A stretch of DNA of 64,000 nucleotides from an uncultured Bacteroidales bacterium (GCA_946406195.1 CAMJJT010000001.1:144305-208304), one strand, 5' to 3'. Shown: positions 1 to 8,512, counted from the stretch's first letter. Numbers and translations: made by a program. Notes: generated by a model not told the origin, from the letters alone.

Positions 1-1
1 G

Positions 2-22
2 AAAGTGATTCCGTTATTATGA
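2..22 (+). CDS. possible 3' end of an upstream gene (partial)
   Basis: One frame reads six codons (K-V-I-P-L-L) then TGA, overlapping the next ATG in the ATGA arrangement common in this window. It is only the tail of a gene lying outside the window and cannot be identified. Confidence 0.3.
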   Translation, partial: KVIPLL

Positions 23-900
23 CAGAGCAAACAAACAAACATATATGGCTTCTCATCGTCCTTTTAGTGGCTGTCATCGTCGGGTTAGTTGCTTGGAACC
101 TGACGCAGCGCAACGAACTGAACGATATAGTAGAACAGATGACGATTGAGAAAGAGGAGCTGCAAGAGGAGTACGAAGATTTAGCCATCCAGTTCGACGG
201 ATACCAACAGATGGACATCCGCAATGACTCGTTGCAAGATCTGCTCAGCCGCGAGCAACAACGAGTACAGGACCTGCTTGAAGAGTTGCGACATACCAAG
301 GCATCCAACGCGCGGAAGATTGCAGAGTTGAAGAAAGAGTTGGCTACCGTCCGCATGGTCATGAAAGATTATGTACGCCAGATTGATTCGCTCAATGCTA
401 CCAACGCGCGTTTGACTGCAGAAAACCAACAATATAGAGCGGAGAACCAGCAAGTCAAAGAGCAGAATTCTCAATTGTCAATTGTCAATTCTCAATTGGC
501 AGAGACGGTCACCCGCGCATCCATGATGGAGGTGACTGCCTGCACTGTAACCATGCTGAACAAAAACGACCGCAAGACACGCATGGTGAGTCATTTATGT
601 AAACTGCAGTTTGACTACACGATTGCTAAAAACATCACATGTACCCCCGGACTCAAAGATCTATACGTACGAGTCATGGACCCGAACGGCAATCTACTGG
701 GAGAGGAAGAAGAACATCTCTTTGCTTTCGAGAGCGACGAGATACCGTACTCGTTGACGCAACAGATTGAATATACCGGCGAGGTATATGAAGGCACGTG
801 CTATCAGGCGATGGGGAAAGCCGTTGAAGGATTCTATACCATTGACTTCTTCTGCGAAGGAAACATGATCGGTTCATTCCCCTTCCAACTGAAAAAGTAA
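19..900 (+). CDS. membrane-anchored coiled-coil protein, function unknown
   Basis: This 293-residue protein is not one I recognise. A short cytoplasmic N-terminus is followed by one strongly hydrophobic segment (about residues 8-27). A long Glu/Gln/Lys-rich coiled coil follows (about 30-165), then a compact C-terminal domain (about 170-293) containing two cysteines near residues 177 and 197 and a strand-rich pattern. The layout suggests a bitopic inner-membrane protein with a periplasmic coil and a sensor- or scaffold-like end domain, but that is inference. Within the coil, the codons around residues 151-160 come from a four-unit 7-bp tandem array (471-498). The ATG overlaps the probable stop of an upstream gene, so it is likely the last gene of an operon. 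Confidence 0.75.
   Translation: MTEQTNKHIWLLIVLLVAVIVGLVAWNLTQRNELNDIVEQMTIEKEELQEEYEDLAIQFDGYQQMDIRNDSLQDLLSREQQRVQDLLEELRHTKASNARKIAELKKELATVRMVMKDYVRQIDSLNATNARLTAENQQYRAENQQVKEQNSQLSIVNSQLAETVTRASMMEVTACTVTMLNKNDRKTRMVSHLCKLQFDYTIAKNITCTPGLKDLYVRVMDPNGNLLGEEEEHLFAFESDEIPYSLTQQIEYTGEVYEGTCYQAMGKAVEGFYTIDFFCEGNMIGSFPFQLKK
471..498 (+). repeat. in-frame 7-bp tandem array (TCAATTG x4)
   Basis: Four consecutive heptamers (TCAATTG, TCAATTG, TCAATTC, TCAATTG) lie inside the coiled-coil gene and encode a Gln/Leu/Ser/Ile/Val/Asn-rich stretch. The same unit occurs between genes at 17951-17978 and, on the other strand, in the gene at 33652-34089. Confidence 0.9.
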
Positions 901-927
901 ATAAATTAGCAGATTTTTGCCAAAATA

Positions 928-960
928 TTTGGTCAATTCAAAAAAAAGCAGTAATTTTGC
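928..960 (+). promoter_or_regulatory. Bacteroidota-type promoter for rpsO
   Basis: TTTG at 928-931 and TAATTTTGC at 952-960 are separated by 20 nt, matching the Bacteroidota -33/-7 consensus. The transcript would have a leader of about 130 nt before rpsO, long enough for S15 autoregulation; no known S15-binding leader was recognised. Confidence 0.8.
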
Positions 961-1049
961 ACGCTTTTTCGTGAAAAAGCAAGTAAATCCGGCGAAGTTG
1001 TGATCCATGCGATACTCCTTTAGCCGACATTGTTTAACTCCCATTTGTT

Positions 1050-1084
1050 AAATGGTCCAACGGCCAATGACAAATGGCCAACGA
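1050..1084 (+). repeat. degenerate 7-bp tandem array in rpsO leader
   Basis: Five heptamers (AAATGGT, CCAACGG, CCAATGA, CAAATGG, CCAACGA) end 11 nt before the rpsO ATG. The AAATGGT/CAATGGT theme recurs inside aroB (30397-30431). Confidence 0.75.
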
Positions 1085-1095
1085 CACATTAAATC

Positions 1096-1365
1096 ATGTA
1101 TTTAACTTCTGAGAAGAAAGCGGAGTTGTTCGCTAAGTACGGCAACGACGCAAAAAACACCGGTTCTGCTGAGAGCCAAATCGCTTTGTTCACCTTCCGT
1201 ATCAACCACCTGACCGAGCACCTGAAGGAAAACCGCAAGGACTTCGGTACAGAGCGTGCGCTGACCGCATTGGTAGGTAAACGTCGTCGTATGCTGGATT
1301 ATCTGAAGGCAAAAGACATTGAGCGTTACCGCGCAATCATCAAAGAACTTGGTATTCGTAAGTAA
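1096..1365 (+). CDS. rpsO: 30S ribosomal protein S15
   Basis: This is the small-subunit protein S15, which binds the central domain of 16S rRNA and helps nucleate platform assembly. The 89-residue length equals the family norm. The conserved S15 core is visible: the Gly-Ser-Ala-Glu-Ser-Gln-Ile-Ala segment near residue 22, the RINHLTEHLK helix, and the GKRRRMLDYL RNA-binding motif near residues 61-70. It has its own promoter at 928-960 and a separate, closely spaced downstream promoter serves hflX. The ATG follows a heptamer array. Identification is secure. Confidence 0.98.
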   Translation: MYLTSEKKAELFAKYGNDAKNTGSAESQIALFTFRINHLTEHLKENRKDFGTERALTALVGKRRRMLDYLKAKDIERYRAIIKELGIRK

Positions 1366-1401
1366 TTTTACGAAAAAATCAGAGAAAAGAATGGCATACC
1401 C

Positions 1402-1433
1402 TTGCGTATGTCATTTTTTTTGTGTATCTTTGC
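1402..1433 (+). promoter_or_regulatory. promoter for hflX, near-leaderless
   Basis: TTGC at 1402 and TATCTTTGC at 1425-1433 lie about 20 nt apart. Transcription should begin about 5-8 nt after the -7 element, leaving only a few nucleotides before the ATG at 1447. A TTG in frame at 1402 falls on the -33 box and therefore cannot be the start codon of this transcript. Confidence 0.75.
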
Positions 1434-1446
1434 AGCCGCAAAGATT

Positions 1447-2745
1447 ATGATAGAGATAAAAACGTACATAGAGCACGCGGTGTTGGTCGGACTGATCACT
1501 CCGAGCCAGCCGGAAGACCGCACAAAAGAATACCTCGACGAGTTGGCATTCCTCGCCGACACGCATGGTATTGTGCCCGTCAAACGGTTTACTCAGCGCT
1601 TGGATCAGCCCAATACGGCTACGTATGTCGGCGAAGGAAAGTTAGAGGAGATTGACCAATTTATTCAAACCTCTCCCCTGCCCTCCCCTCAAGGGAGGGA
1701 GACCGTCATTGATGTGGTGATCTTTGACGATGAGTTGAGTCCGAGACAGATTCGAAACATAGAGAAAGCGCTGAACCACAAGGGCAAGCCGGACGTGCGT
1801 GTGATCGACCGAACGATATTGATTTTGGAGATTTTCCTCCAACGTGCGCAGACCTCGTACGCGAAGACGCAGGTGGAGATGGCCCATCTGCAATATATGT
1901 TGCCGCGTTTGACCCGTATGTGGTCTCACCTCGATCGTCAACGAGGCGGAGGAGGCACGAACCGTGGTATGGGTGAGACCCAGATTGAGGCGGATAAGCG
2001 TGTCATCGGGCAGCGTATTGCTTTGCTGCGCGAACAACTCAAGACCATCGACAAACAGATGGCCACCCAACGCCAGCACCGCGGCAAGATGGTGCGCGTG
2101 GCGCTCGTCGGATACACCAATGTCGGCAAATCGACGCTGATGAACCTCCTCTCCAAATCCGATGTCTTTGCGGAGAATAAACTCTTTGCTACCCTTGACA
2201 CCACGGTACGCAAAGTGACGATTGAGAACCTGCCGTTCCTTCTCTCCGACACCGTTGGTTTCATTCGCAAACTGCCGCACCATCTTGTCGAATCCTTCAA
2301 ATCAACGCTGGACGAAGTGCGCGAAGCGGATCTGTTAATCCACGTGGTGGATATATCGCACCCAAATTTTGAGGAACAATACAATGTGGTGGAGCAAACA
2401 ATACAGGAGATAACCTCACCCCAACCCTCTCCACAAGAGAGGGAGAAGGGGAGGTCAGGAGGGGTTTCGATTCCCCACATCGTGGTGTTCAATAAGATAG
2501 ATAATTTTAAATACACCCCGAAAGAAGAGGATGACCTCACGCCGATGCAGCGGGAGAATTATTCCTTGGCGGATTTGCAGAAGACGTGGATGGCGCGGCT
2601 GGGTGAGGATTGCATATTCATTTCCGCAAAAAACAAAGAGAACATAGACGCTTTGCGTACGCTAATGTACGATCGTATAAAAGCGATTCACGTGAAGCGC
2701 TATCCGTATAATGATTTCTTATTTCAAAACTATGAGGACAGTTGA
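1447..2745 (+). CDS. hflX: GTPase HflX
   Basis: HflX is a ribosome-associated GTPase that splits stalled or stressed ribosomes. The 432-residue product has the N-terminal HflX domain, the glycine-rich GGGGTNRGMGETQIE motif that precedes the G domain, then G1 (GYTNVGKST), G3 (DTVGF) and G4 (NKID). Two short insertions stand out: one after the first strands (nt about 1669-1702) and one before G4 (nt about 2413-2460). Each is encoded by an inverted-repeat sequence and reads as a Pro/Ser/Gln/Glu-rich stretch with no counterpart in ordinary HflX. The start at 1447 was chosen because the longer reading would begin inside the promoter. The 3' end overlaps hpt by 14 nt. Confidence 0.95.
   Translation: MIEIKTYIEHAVLVGLITPSQPEDRTKEYLDELAFLADTHGIVPVKRFTQRLDQPNTATYVGEGKLEEIDQFIQTSPLPSPQGRETVIDVVIFDDELSPRQIRNIEKALNHKGKPDVRVIDRTILILEIFLQRAQTSYAKTQVEMAHLQYMLPRLTRMWSHLDRQRGGGGTNRGMGETQIEADKRVIGQRIALLREQLKTIDKQMATQRQHRGKMVRVALVGYTNVGKSTLMNLLSKSDVFAENKLFATLDTTVRKVTIENLPFLLSDTVGFIRKLPHHLVESFKSTLDEVREADLLIHVVDISHPNFEEQYNVVEQTIQEITSPQPSPQEREKGRSGGVSIPHIVVFNKIDNFKYTPKEEDDLTPMQRENYSLADLQKTWMARLGEDCIFISAKNKENIDALRTLMYDRIKAIHVKRYPYNDFLFQNYEDS
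1669..1702 (+). repeat. palindromic element inserted in frame in hflX (copy 1)
   Basis: CCCTCCC (1681-1687) and GGGAGGG (1693-1699) form a 7-bp stem with a five-base loop. It is translated as a Ser-Pro-Leu-Pro-Ser-Pro-Gln-Gly-Arg-Glu peptide. Related sequences lie at 2413-2456 and 24577-24606. Confidence 0.75.
2413..2456 (+). repeat. palindromic element inserted in frame in hflX (copy 2)
   Basis: CCCTCTC (2425-2431) pairs with GAGAGGG (2437-2443), flanked by an outer pairing of the CCTCACCCC (2414-2422) and GGGGAGG (2448-2454) arms. It encodes a Ser-Pro-Gln-Pro-Ser-Pro-Gln-Glu-Arg-Glu stretch just before the G4 motif. Confidence 0.8.
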
Positions 2746-3277
2746 CGAACAAGGTTATCATTTTGAAGAGTGGTTAACCCCTCAACAAATAGCGAAAGAT
2801 GTGTCTCAAGTAGCAGATCGCATCAGTAACGATTATCACGACAAAGAACCGCTCTTTGTGGTTATTTTGAACGGTGCTTTTGTCTTTGCGGCAGACTTGA
2901 TGCGCGCGCTCAAGGGGGTACGTTGCGAAGTGACGTTCATTCGCGTCAGTTCCTATTGGGGCATGTCTTCTACGGGGCAGTTGGAGTTTATCGTGCCCTT
3001 ACAGCAAGTAGTGGAAAACCGCGATGTGATTATCGTGGAGGACGTAGTAGATTCCGGTCTGACCATTCATCAGCTCAAGGCGCACATGAGGGCGCAGGGC
3101 GCTAACTCGGTCAAAGTAGCTACGATGCTCTTCAAACCCAATAAGTTAGAGTACGACGATGCCAAACCGGATTATATCGGACATGAGATAACCGATGAGT
3201 TCGTTATTGGTTACGGGCTTGATTTTGACGGATTTGTGCGAAACTTGGACGCCATTTACAAAGTGAAACAGTCGTAA
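2732..3277 (+). CDS. hpt: hypoxanthine phosphoribosyltransferase
   Basis: This enzyme transfers the phosphoribosyl group of PRPP to hypoxanthine or guanine in purine salvage. The 181-residue product carries the PRPP-binding signature VIIVEDVVDSGLT (nt about 3028-3066). It also has the flexible-loop region near SSYWGMSSTG and the C-terminal purine-contact segment with a conserved Asp and Phe near the end. An earlier in-frame ATG at 2711 would lengthen the overlap with hflX; 2732 gives the family-like N-terminus and a 14-nt overlap, suggesting translational coupling. IMP- versus GMP-preferring activity cannot be decided from sequence alone. Confidence 0.93.
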   Translation: MRTVDEQGYHFEEWLTPQQIAKDVSQVADRISNDYHDKEPLFVVILNGAFVFAADLMRALKGVRCEVTFIRVSSYWGMSSTGQLEFIVPLQQVVENRDVIIVEDVVDSGLTIHQLKAHMRAQGANSVKVATMLFKPNKLEYDDAKPDYIGHEITDEFVIGYGLDFDGFVRNLDAIYKVKQS

Positions 3278-3341
3278 TAACGACTTATCGTAATATCGTA
3301 ATACCAAACAAATTATTAATAACAATTTAACATTAATCACC

Positions 3342-5129
3342 ATGAACGAAGAATTGAAAAAAGTAATGGAGGTTGCTGAGGTATGGACCAAGGAGCCTTT
3401 TGACGCGGAGACCCGCGCACAAGTGAAAGCCATGATGGATGCAGAGGACAAAACGGAACTCCTCGATGCGTTCTATCGTACGCTTGAATTCGGTACCGGC
3501 GGTCTGCGTGGTATCATGGGACCGGGTACCAACCGGATGAACAAATATATCGTTGCCATGGCTACCCAAGGCTATGCCAACTACATGCTCAAAGTGCAAC
3601 GCGAAGGCGGTTTTGACCATGTGCAGGACGGTCGTGTAGCGGTTGTAGTGGGACATGACTGCCGTAATAACGGACGTCTCTTTGCCGAGACCGTAGCGAA
3701 CATTTTCTCCGCTAACGGCATTAAGGTCTATCTCTTCGAATCTCTTCGTCCGACGCCGGAGGTTTCCTTCGCTATCCGTCATCTCAAATGTCAGGGTGGT
3801 GTGAACGTAACGGCTTCTCACAACCCGAAGGAATACAATGGCTACAAGGCATACTGGGAGGATGGTTCGCAGGTTCTTCAGCCGCATGACCAGGGTATCA
3901 TCGACGAAGTGAACAAAGTAACCCTCGCGGATGTTAAATGGGAGGCTAACAAAGACCTCATCGAGATCATCGGCGGCGAAATGGACTACGACTACATGAT
4001 GGCTGTGAAGGACGTCATGATTGACCAAGACTCGATCCTCCGCCAAAAAGACCTCAATATCGTTTATACCCCGATGCACGGTGCCGGACGTCAGATTGTA
4101 CCGATGTGTCTGCGTTCATGGGGATTCCAGAACATCCACGTGGTACCCGAGCAGATGGTCATCGACGGTAATTTCCCGACGGTTGTTTCCCCAAACCCAG
4201 AGAACGCAGAGGCAATGACCCTTGGTATGAAACTCGGTACGAAGCTTGGCGCTGACCTCGTGATCGCTTCCGATCCGGACGCTGACCGTATCGCGATTGT
4301 ATGCCGTAACGACAAGGGAGAGTGGGTTATCATCAATGGTAACCAGACCAACATTATGTACCATTATTACATTATCAATAACATGAAGCGACTGGGTAAG
4401 ATGCGCGATGACATGTATATCGTCAAGACCATTGTTACCTCTGAGCTCATCCGTAAGATAGCGGACGCGCAAGGCGTGACGCTTACCGACGAATACACCG
4501 GCTTCAAATGGATTGCCAATCGTATTCGTATGTGGGAAGGCAAGCGCAAATACATCGGTGGTGGTGAAGAGTCCTTCGGCTTCCTGCCGTACGACGCTGT
4601 ACGCGATAAATGCTCGCCTTCGGCTATCTGCCTCATCTGCGAGATCGCTGCGTACGCGAAGGATAATGGTATGACGCTGTATGATTACCTCCTCAAGATC
4701 TACGCAGACTACGGCTTCCAACGCGAGACGACCATCAATGTCGTTCGTCCGGGTAAGACAGGTGCTGAGGAGATTCAGCAAATGATGAAGGACTACCGCG
4801 CTAACGCTCCGAAAGAGATTGCCGGCGAGAAAGTATGCCTCATCAAGGACTACAAGACCCTCAAACAATGCAAGCTGGAGAACGGTCAATGGGTTGAGAG
4901 CGACATCGAGATGCCGCTGAACGCAACGAGTAACGTACTCCAGTACTTTACTGAGGGTGGTCTCAAGGTGTCCGTTCGTCCGTCCGGAACAGAGCCGAAG
5001 ATTAAGTTCTACTTTGAGATTCCGGTGAAGACCGAACTCGGTAAGCCGTTCACAGGCGCTGACTACGAGCGTTGCACCGCCGAAGCGGAAGCACGTGTAC
5101 CGGCTATCAAAGAGAGTTTAGGTTTGTAG
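3342..5129 (+). CDS. phosphoglucomutase/phosphomannomutase family enzyme
   Basis: This alpha-D-phosphohexomutase interconverts hexose 1- and 6-phosphates and so feeds nucleotide-sugar and glycan synthesis. The 595-residue length fits the long (PgmB/PGM2-like) bacterial form. The four active-site loops are visible: the phosphoserine loop TASHNP (157-162, nucleophile Ser159), the metal loop DPDADR (about 312-317), the sugar loop GGEESFG (about 406-412) and the phosphate loop RPSGTEPKIK (about 546-555). It stands alone behind a 64-nt gap after hpt, and its 3' end overlaps the convergent xseB by 23 nt. Whether glucose or mannose phosphate is preferred is not decided here. Confidence 0.93.
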   Translation: MNEELKKVMEVAEVWTKEPFDAETRAQVKAMMDAEDKTELLDAFYRTLEFGTGGLRGIMGPGTNRMNKYIVAMATQGYANYMLKVQREGGFDHVQDGRVAVVVGHDCRNNGRLFAETVANIFSANGIKVYLFESLRPTPEVSFAIRHLKCQGGVNVTASHNPKEYNGYKAYWEDGSQVLQPHDQGIIDEVNKVTLADVKWEANKDLIEIIGGEMDYDYMMAVKDVMIDQDSILRQKDLNIVYTPMHGAGRQIVPMCLRSWGFQNIHVVPEQMVIDGNFPTVVSPNPENAEAMTLGMKLGTKLGADLVIASDPDADRIAIVCRNDKGEWVIINGNQTNIMYHYYIINNMKRLGKMRDDMYIVKTIVTSELIRKIADAQGVTLTDEYTGFKWIANRIRMWEGKRKYIGGGEESFGFLPYDAVRDKCSPSAICLICEIAAYAKDNGMTLYDYLLKIYADYGFQRETTINVVRPGKTGAEEIQQMMKDYRANAPKEIAGEKVCLIKDYKTLKQCKLENGQWVESDIEMPLNATSNVLQYFTEGGLKVSVRPSGTEPKIKFYFEIPVKTELGKPFTGADYERCTAEAEARVPAIKESLGL

Positions 5130-5277
5130 CCATTTTCGAAATCTCGTCTTTGCATTGTTTCAGCAATGTAGAGACTTCTAAGGCGAGGCGCTTGTATTCA
5201 TCCATACTAAGCGCCTCTGCTTTTTCTAACTGCTCTATCAGTTGTTCGGCGCGCTGTATTGCTTCATCGTATGTCAT
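5107..5277 (-). CDS. xseB: exodeoxyribonuclease VII small subunit
   Basis: This 56-residue ORF begins MTYDEAIQRAEQLIEQLEKA and continues with a second amphipathic helix, the pattern of XseB. XseB forms the small subunit of the ATP-independent single-strand exonuclease VII with XseA. The length is slightly below the usual 60-80 residues, and XseA is not in the window. The ATG lies inside the last codons of the radical SAM gene (14-nt overlap, same strand). The stop lies inside the convergent phosphohexomutase gene. Its small size makes it easy to miss. The alternative is an unrelated short helical protein, which I think less likely given the match of the first 20 residues. Confidence 0.8.
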   Translation of the reverse strand: MTYDEAIQRAEQLIEQLEKAEALSMDEYKRLALEVSTLLKQCKDEISKMATNLNSL

Positions 5278-6301
5278 AATTCAACGAATTGGAAAGGTAA
5301 GTTTCTGTTTGCTCGCATTGTGCACGTGATGAGAAAATACTTTTGAATAAATGTTTCCCGATGTCATTGCGACGACTATATTCCTCATAGTTTTCCTTTT
5401 CAAAAGCTATCTCATGGTGCGGATAACTATGAGGCGTAATATTGATATAGGTAAAAAGGGGTATGAGGTTCTCTCGCGGATCCGGATGAACCGTTTCCTC
5501 AAAACGCTCTATATTGATCTGTTCGGGAAAGAGCACAATAATACCGCGTTTCCGACATCTTTCCGCCAAAGGACGAATGACCGTTTCCAAACTGGCGGAA
5601 ACGATGGTGAGATCAAAATTAGTATAGGACGAATCACCTATTTTGCGGATTGGACGCAGTTGTAATTGATTAATCGGTATATCGGCAAACAACTTGTCAA
5701 AATCGGCCAGTTCTTCCACATTATCTGCATTCATGGTATAGTTCACACGAACATTAAATGCCGGAAAATGCGCTTTCACTCGTTTGATAGACTGCAACAA
5801 CTCGAGGAATGCATCATAATTCGCGGTGGGACCCATGAGGTTCTCATACGTCTCCCGATGAATACCATGTAACGATATCGTCAATTCATCTAATCCGGCT
5901 TCGACCAGTGTGCGTAACTGTTCATAGGTAAGCCTTACCCCATTACTGGTCAAAGCGATATAAGGAATGCCGTACTGCTTGCCCTGTCTGACCAATAATA
6001 AGGCACCCTCCGGATCCATGGTAGGCTCTGCGCCACAACCTATCTGCAGTTTGATCGTTCTATGAAAAATAGAACGCGCTATATGATGAATCTGCTCAGA
6101 TGTCAATTTACCGCGTCTGCGTTTGCGCTCCTCTTCGTTACTGAAATAGCACATGCGGCAGCGATAGTTGCAGGCCAGTACGGAATCGATAAAAACACCG
6201 ACGTAACGGCGCCTGGTAATATGCATCAACCATAATGCCGCCAATTTGATACGACTACCTCCTAATTGGGAAAAACGATGTAATAGTTGATAGATATTCA
6301 T
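5264..6301 (-). CDS. radical SAM protein
   Basis: This is a 345-residue radical S-adenosylmethionine enzyme. The [4Fe-4S]-binding CxxxCxxC motif is present as Cys44, Cys48 and Cys51, followed by a glycine-rich SAM-binding segment (CGAEPTMDP, about residue 91) and a TIM-barrel pattern (ISLHGI). No extra cysteine-rich SPASM domain is obvious at the C-terminus, where only one cysteine remains. The substrate is unknown. It lies 2 nt downstream of a polyprenyl-phosphate sugar transferase, so a role in modifying a cell-surface glycan or a peptide is possible but unproven. It ends overlapping the start of xseB. Confidence 0.85.
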   Translation of the reverse strand: MNIYQLLHRFSQLGGSRIKLAALWLMHITRRRYVGVFIDSVLACNYRCRMCYFSNEEERKRRRGKLTSEQIHHIARSIFHRTIKLQIGCGAEPTMDPEGALLLVRQGKQYGIPYIALTSNGVRLTYEQLRTLVEAGLDELTISLHGIHRETYENLMGPTANYDAFLELLQSIKRVKAHFPAFNVRVNYTMNADNVEELADFDKLFADIPINQLQLRPIRKIGDSSYTNFDLTIVSASLETVIRPLAERCRKRGIIVLFPEQINIERFEETVHPDPRENLIPLFTYINITPHSYPHHEIAFEKENYEEYSRRNDIGKHLFKSIFSSRAQCEQTETYLSNSLNYDIR

Positions 6302-6303
6302 TC

Positions 6304-7578
6304 CTACTTACCTTTTCCTTGAATAATAACTCCTACTGTAAAGAATAGTATTTTCAGATCAAGCAGCAATGACATATTCTCCACATAGACTACGTCGCAA
6401 TTGAGCCGCTCTATCATTTTCTCCATCGTATCCGTATATCCTACACGGATGGGTCCCCAGCTGGTAAGTCCCGGACGCACCTTATAAAGCAGACAGTAGT
6501 AAGGCGCCTCTTTCATGATTTGCTCCACGAAATAGGGTCTCTCCGGACGCGGACCGACGATAGACATCTCGCCGCGGAGTATATTCCATAACTGCGGCAG
6601 TTCATCCAAACGGTATTTGCGTAACCATCGCCCTACCTTCGTGATACGAGGGTCATTACCCTGTGTCAGATGAGGCACTCCATCTGCCTCTGCGCCGGCT
6701 ATCATCGTGCGGAACTTATAGATTTTGAAGGGCAGCCCATATAAACCAACGCGCTCTTGACTGTAGAAAATAGCACCTTTGGAGGAGCATTTGATCTGTA
6801 AGGCGATGAGTGCCACGAGCGGCAAAAGCAATACCAATCCCATCGCAGAAACCAGTACATCAAAGGCACGTTTGATACAGATCTCCGAATCACTCATCGC
6901 TTGCTCGGTGATGCGGATCAGAGACGGCCGGTCCAGATGACCGATACGCGCCGCACCCGTGAGCATGTCATACACGCGCGGAACCATACTGATCTCACAC
7001 GAAAGCGGATACAGGCGCGCAATGACCGTATACAGTTCCCGATCGGAGTAACCTTGCGGCAAGTCGATAATCACTTCGTCTTGTTCTCCGGCAATCAGAT
7101 GTTCCGTTTCCTCCATCGAGTGAATGGTCTTGGTGCGTATAATTCCACGACGACGAGAAAGAAGAGTAATCGTCAAACGCGGGATGTAACTCAACACAAA
7201 CTGCAACCCGAACAACACTCCTAACGATACGATATACTGCCGGTAATTAACAATCGGGTCGTCTATGATGATGAAGAAAAAGAAGAGCAGCGCAATGATG
7301 CCGGCACAAACAAAAGTCCGCATAAACTCCCGCCACAATGGTTTTTGGAAAGGACGAAGGTAATAACCCGACATATAATAGATGATCAGACAAACCACCG
7401 GATAAACCAACAGCGGGGGCCAAAAATTGAATGCCGGAATGAGCACGTCTTCCAACAAACCGACACGACCGTCATAAACCATCCAGCGGAAAATAAGGAA
7501 ACACAACCACACCAATTCACTACTGATGAGGTCCGCGATCACATATCGTAACTGTTGTTTACGTCTAAGATTCATCAC
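6304..7578 (-). CDS. polyprenyl-phosphate glycosyl-1-phosphate transferase (WcaJ/WbaP family)
   Basis: This inner-membrane enzyme transfers a sugar-1-phosphate from a nucleotide sugar to undecaprenyl phosphate, starting capsule, exopolysaccharide or O-antigen synthesis. The 424 residues show four or five N-terminal membrane segments, a soluble middle part, a re-entrant hydrophobic helix (about 235-258) and the C-terminal catalytic domain. That domain contains FYSQERVGLYG, the KFRTM motif, LRKYRLDELPQLWNIL and VGPRPERP, all hallmarks of the family. The start overlaps the tsaC stop by 4 nt. No glycosyltransferase cluster adjoins it, so the glycan it initiates must be finished by genes elsewhere. 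The sugar is not predicted. Confidence 0.93.
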   Translation of the reverse strand: MMNLRRKQQLRYVIADLISSELVWLCFLIFRWMVYDGRVGLLEDVLIPAFNFWPPLLVYPVVCLIIYYMSGYYLRPFQKPLWREFMRTFVCAGIIALLFFFFIIIDDPIVNYRQYIVSLGVLFGLQFVLSYIPRLTITLLSRRRGIIRTKTIHSMEETEHLIAGEQDEVIIDLPQGYSDRELYTVIARLYPLSCEISMVPRVYDMLTGAARIGHLDRPSLIRITEQAMSDSEICIKRAFDVLVSAMGLVLLLPLVALIALQIKCSSKGAIFYSQERVGLYGLPFKIYKFRTMIAGAEADGVPHLTQGNDPRITKVGRWLRKYRLDELPQLWNILRGEMSIVGPRPERPYFVEQIMKEAPYYCLLYKVRPGLTSWGPIRVGYTDTMEKMIERLNCDVVYVENMSLLLDLKILFFTVGVIIQGKGK

Positions 7579-8168
7579 TCCCTTATTATTTTAAACGACC
7601 CATCGTCGTTCACTTTAATTATACTACTCGGTTCGTGCGGACAGTCATCATCCCGTCTAAACCGGCATACATAGTCTGCGCCGTTCAGTATCGCTGCCTC
7701 TATCTCCCCGAAAAATGGTGCAGAAGGATGACCGCTGATGTTCGCGCTCGTCGATACAATCGGATGCCGCAACTGTTCACACAGCGCCTTGCTGAACGGC
7801 TCGCTCGTGATCCGGATACCTATACTGCCGTCTCCTGCAATCAGGTTTTCCGCCAAATGCCGTGCGTTCGGATAGATGATCGTCAGCGGCTTCCCCATTC
7901 CCTCATTTTCCGTTGCCTCCATTAGTATTTCTGCTGCTTCAGGGACATCCACGTAGTAGTTCAGTTTAGCCACCGAATCGAGCAGCACGAGCATCGATTT
8001 GCTGTCCTCGCGTTGCTTCAAGGCATAAATCCGTTTCACCGCCTCCGCATTCGTTGCGTCGCAACCTATTCCCCACACTGTGTCGGTGGGATAAACGATG
8101 ATCCCGCCGCTTCGCAGTACACGCAATGCTTCCTGCAAATCTTCCTTATCGTAACGCTTTGCATCCAT
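7575..8168 (-). CDS. tsaC: L-threonylcarbamoyladenylate synthase
   Basis: This YrdC/Sua5-family enzyme makes threonylcarbamoyl-AMP from threonine, bicarbonate and ATP, the first step of tRNA t6A37 modification. The 197-residue protein has the family landmarks: GGIIVYPTDTVWGIGCDA near the N-terminus, the KQRE-(D)-SK segment, IGIRI and STSANISG. It is the short TsaC type without the Sua5 C-terminal domain. ATG at 8168 was chosen because a longer TTG start (8180) would fall on the promoter's -7 element. It is the first gene of the tsaC, sugar-transferase, radical SAM, xseB operon. Confidence 0.95.
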   Translation of the reverse strand: MDAKRYDKEDLQEALRVLRSGGIIVYPTDTVWGIGCDATNAEAVKRIYALKQREDSKSMLVLLDSVAKLNYYVDVPEAAEILMEATENEGMGKPLTIIYPNARHLAENLIAGDGSIGIRITSEPFSKALCEQLRHPIVSTSANISGHPSAPFFGEIEAAILNGADYVCRFRRDDDCPHEPSSIIKVNDDGSFKIIRE

Positions 8169-8176
8169 AATCGGCT

Positions 8177-8209
8177 GCAAAGGTACTGCTTTTTTCTGGA
8201 TTACACAAA
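8177..8209 (-). promoter_or_regulatory. promoter for the tsaC operon
   Basis: On the minus strand TTTG (8206-8209) and TACCTTTGC (8177-8185) are 20 nt apart. The expected transcription start lies within a few nt of the tsaC ATG, so the leader is extremely short. Confidence 0.8.
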
Positions 8210-8479
8210 TTTTTTACTGATTTTATTTACGCATACCATACTTTTGTTGTCACTTTGCTGCGGATTTAAAAATGGTCAACTAATAAATGGACCAACGGCG
8301 GGGCAACAAACGGTTTATGTCCGTATTGCCTTCGAGATTCTTTCGAGATGAGTGCGTAATGCCCCCGATAACAACTTTATAAAACCCTCAAAAACAAATA
8401 CATATGGAAAGGGGACACAAAGAGCGGTAGGCGGTAAGGAGGGAAAAAGTGTGTGTTTGAGCGGTTTTTCTCTTTTTTA
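8210..8479. other. intergenic region between divergent promoters
   Basis: About 270 nt separate the tsaC and decarboxylase promoters. The region holds a degenerate heptamer-like patch near 8270-8300 (AAATGGT/CAACTAA/AAATGGA/CCAACGG type). A TACTTTTG at 8239-8246 lacks a matching -33 box. No ORF or RNA was recognised. Confidence 0.5.
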
Positions 8480-8512
8480 TTTGCATATATGCAAATTTTA
8501 TTGTACCTTTGC
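8480..8512 (+). promoter_or_regulatory. promoter with palindromic -33 region (lipoprotein decarboxylase)
   Basis: TTTG (8480-8483) and TACCTTTGC (8504-8512) have a 20-nt spacer. The -33 region is part of a perfect 16-bp palindrome, TTTGCATATATGCAAA (8480-8495), which could also be an operator. Confidence 0.8.

Noticed and set aside
1402..1446. Longer hflX starting at TTG 1402
   Set aside because: The extra codons cover the promoter's -33 and -7 boxes and have no HflX homology.
8239..8246. Additional promoter from TACTTTTG
   Set aside because: No TTTG or TTG at the right distance and no gene that would need it.
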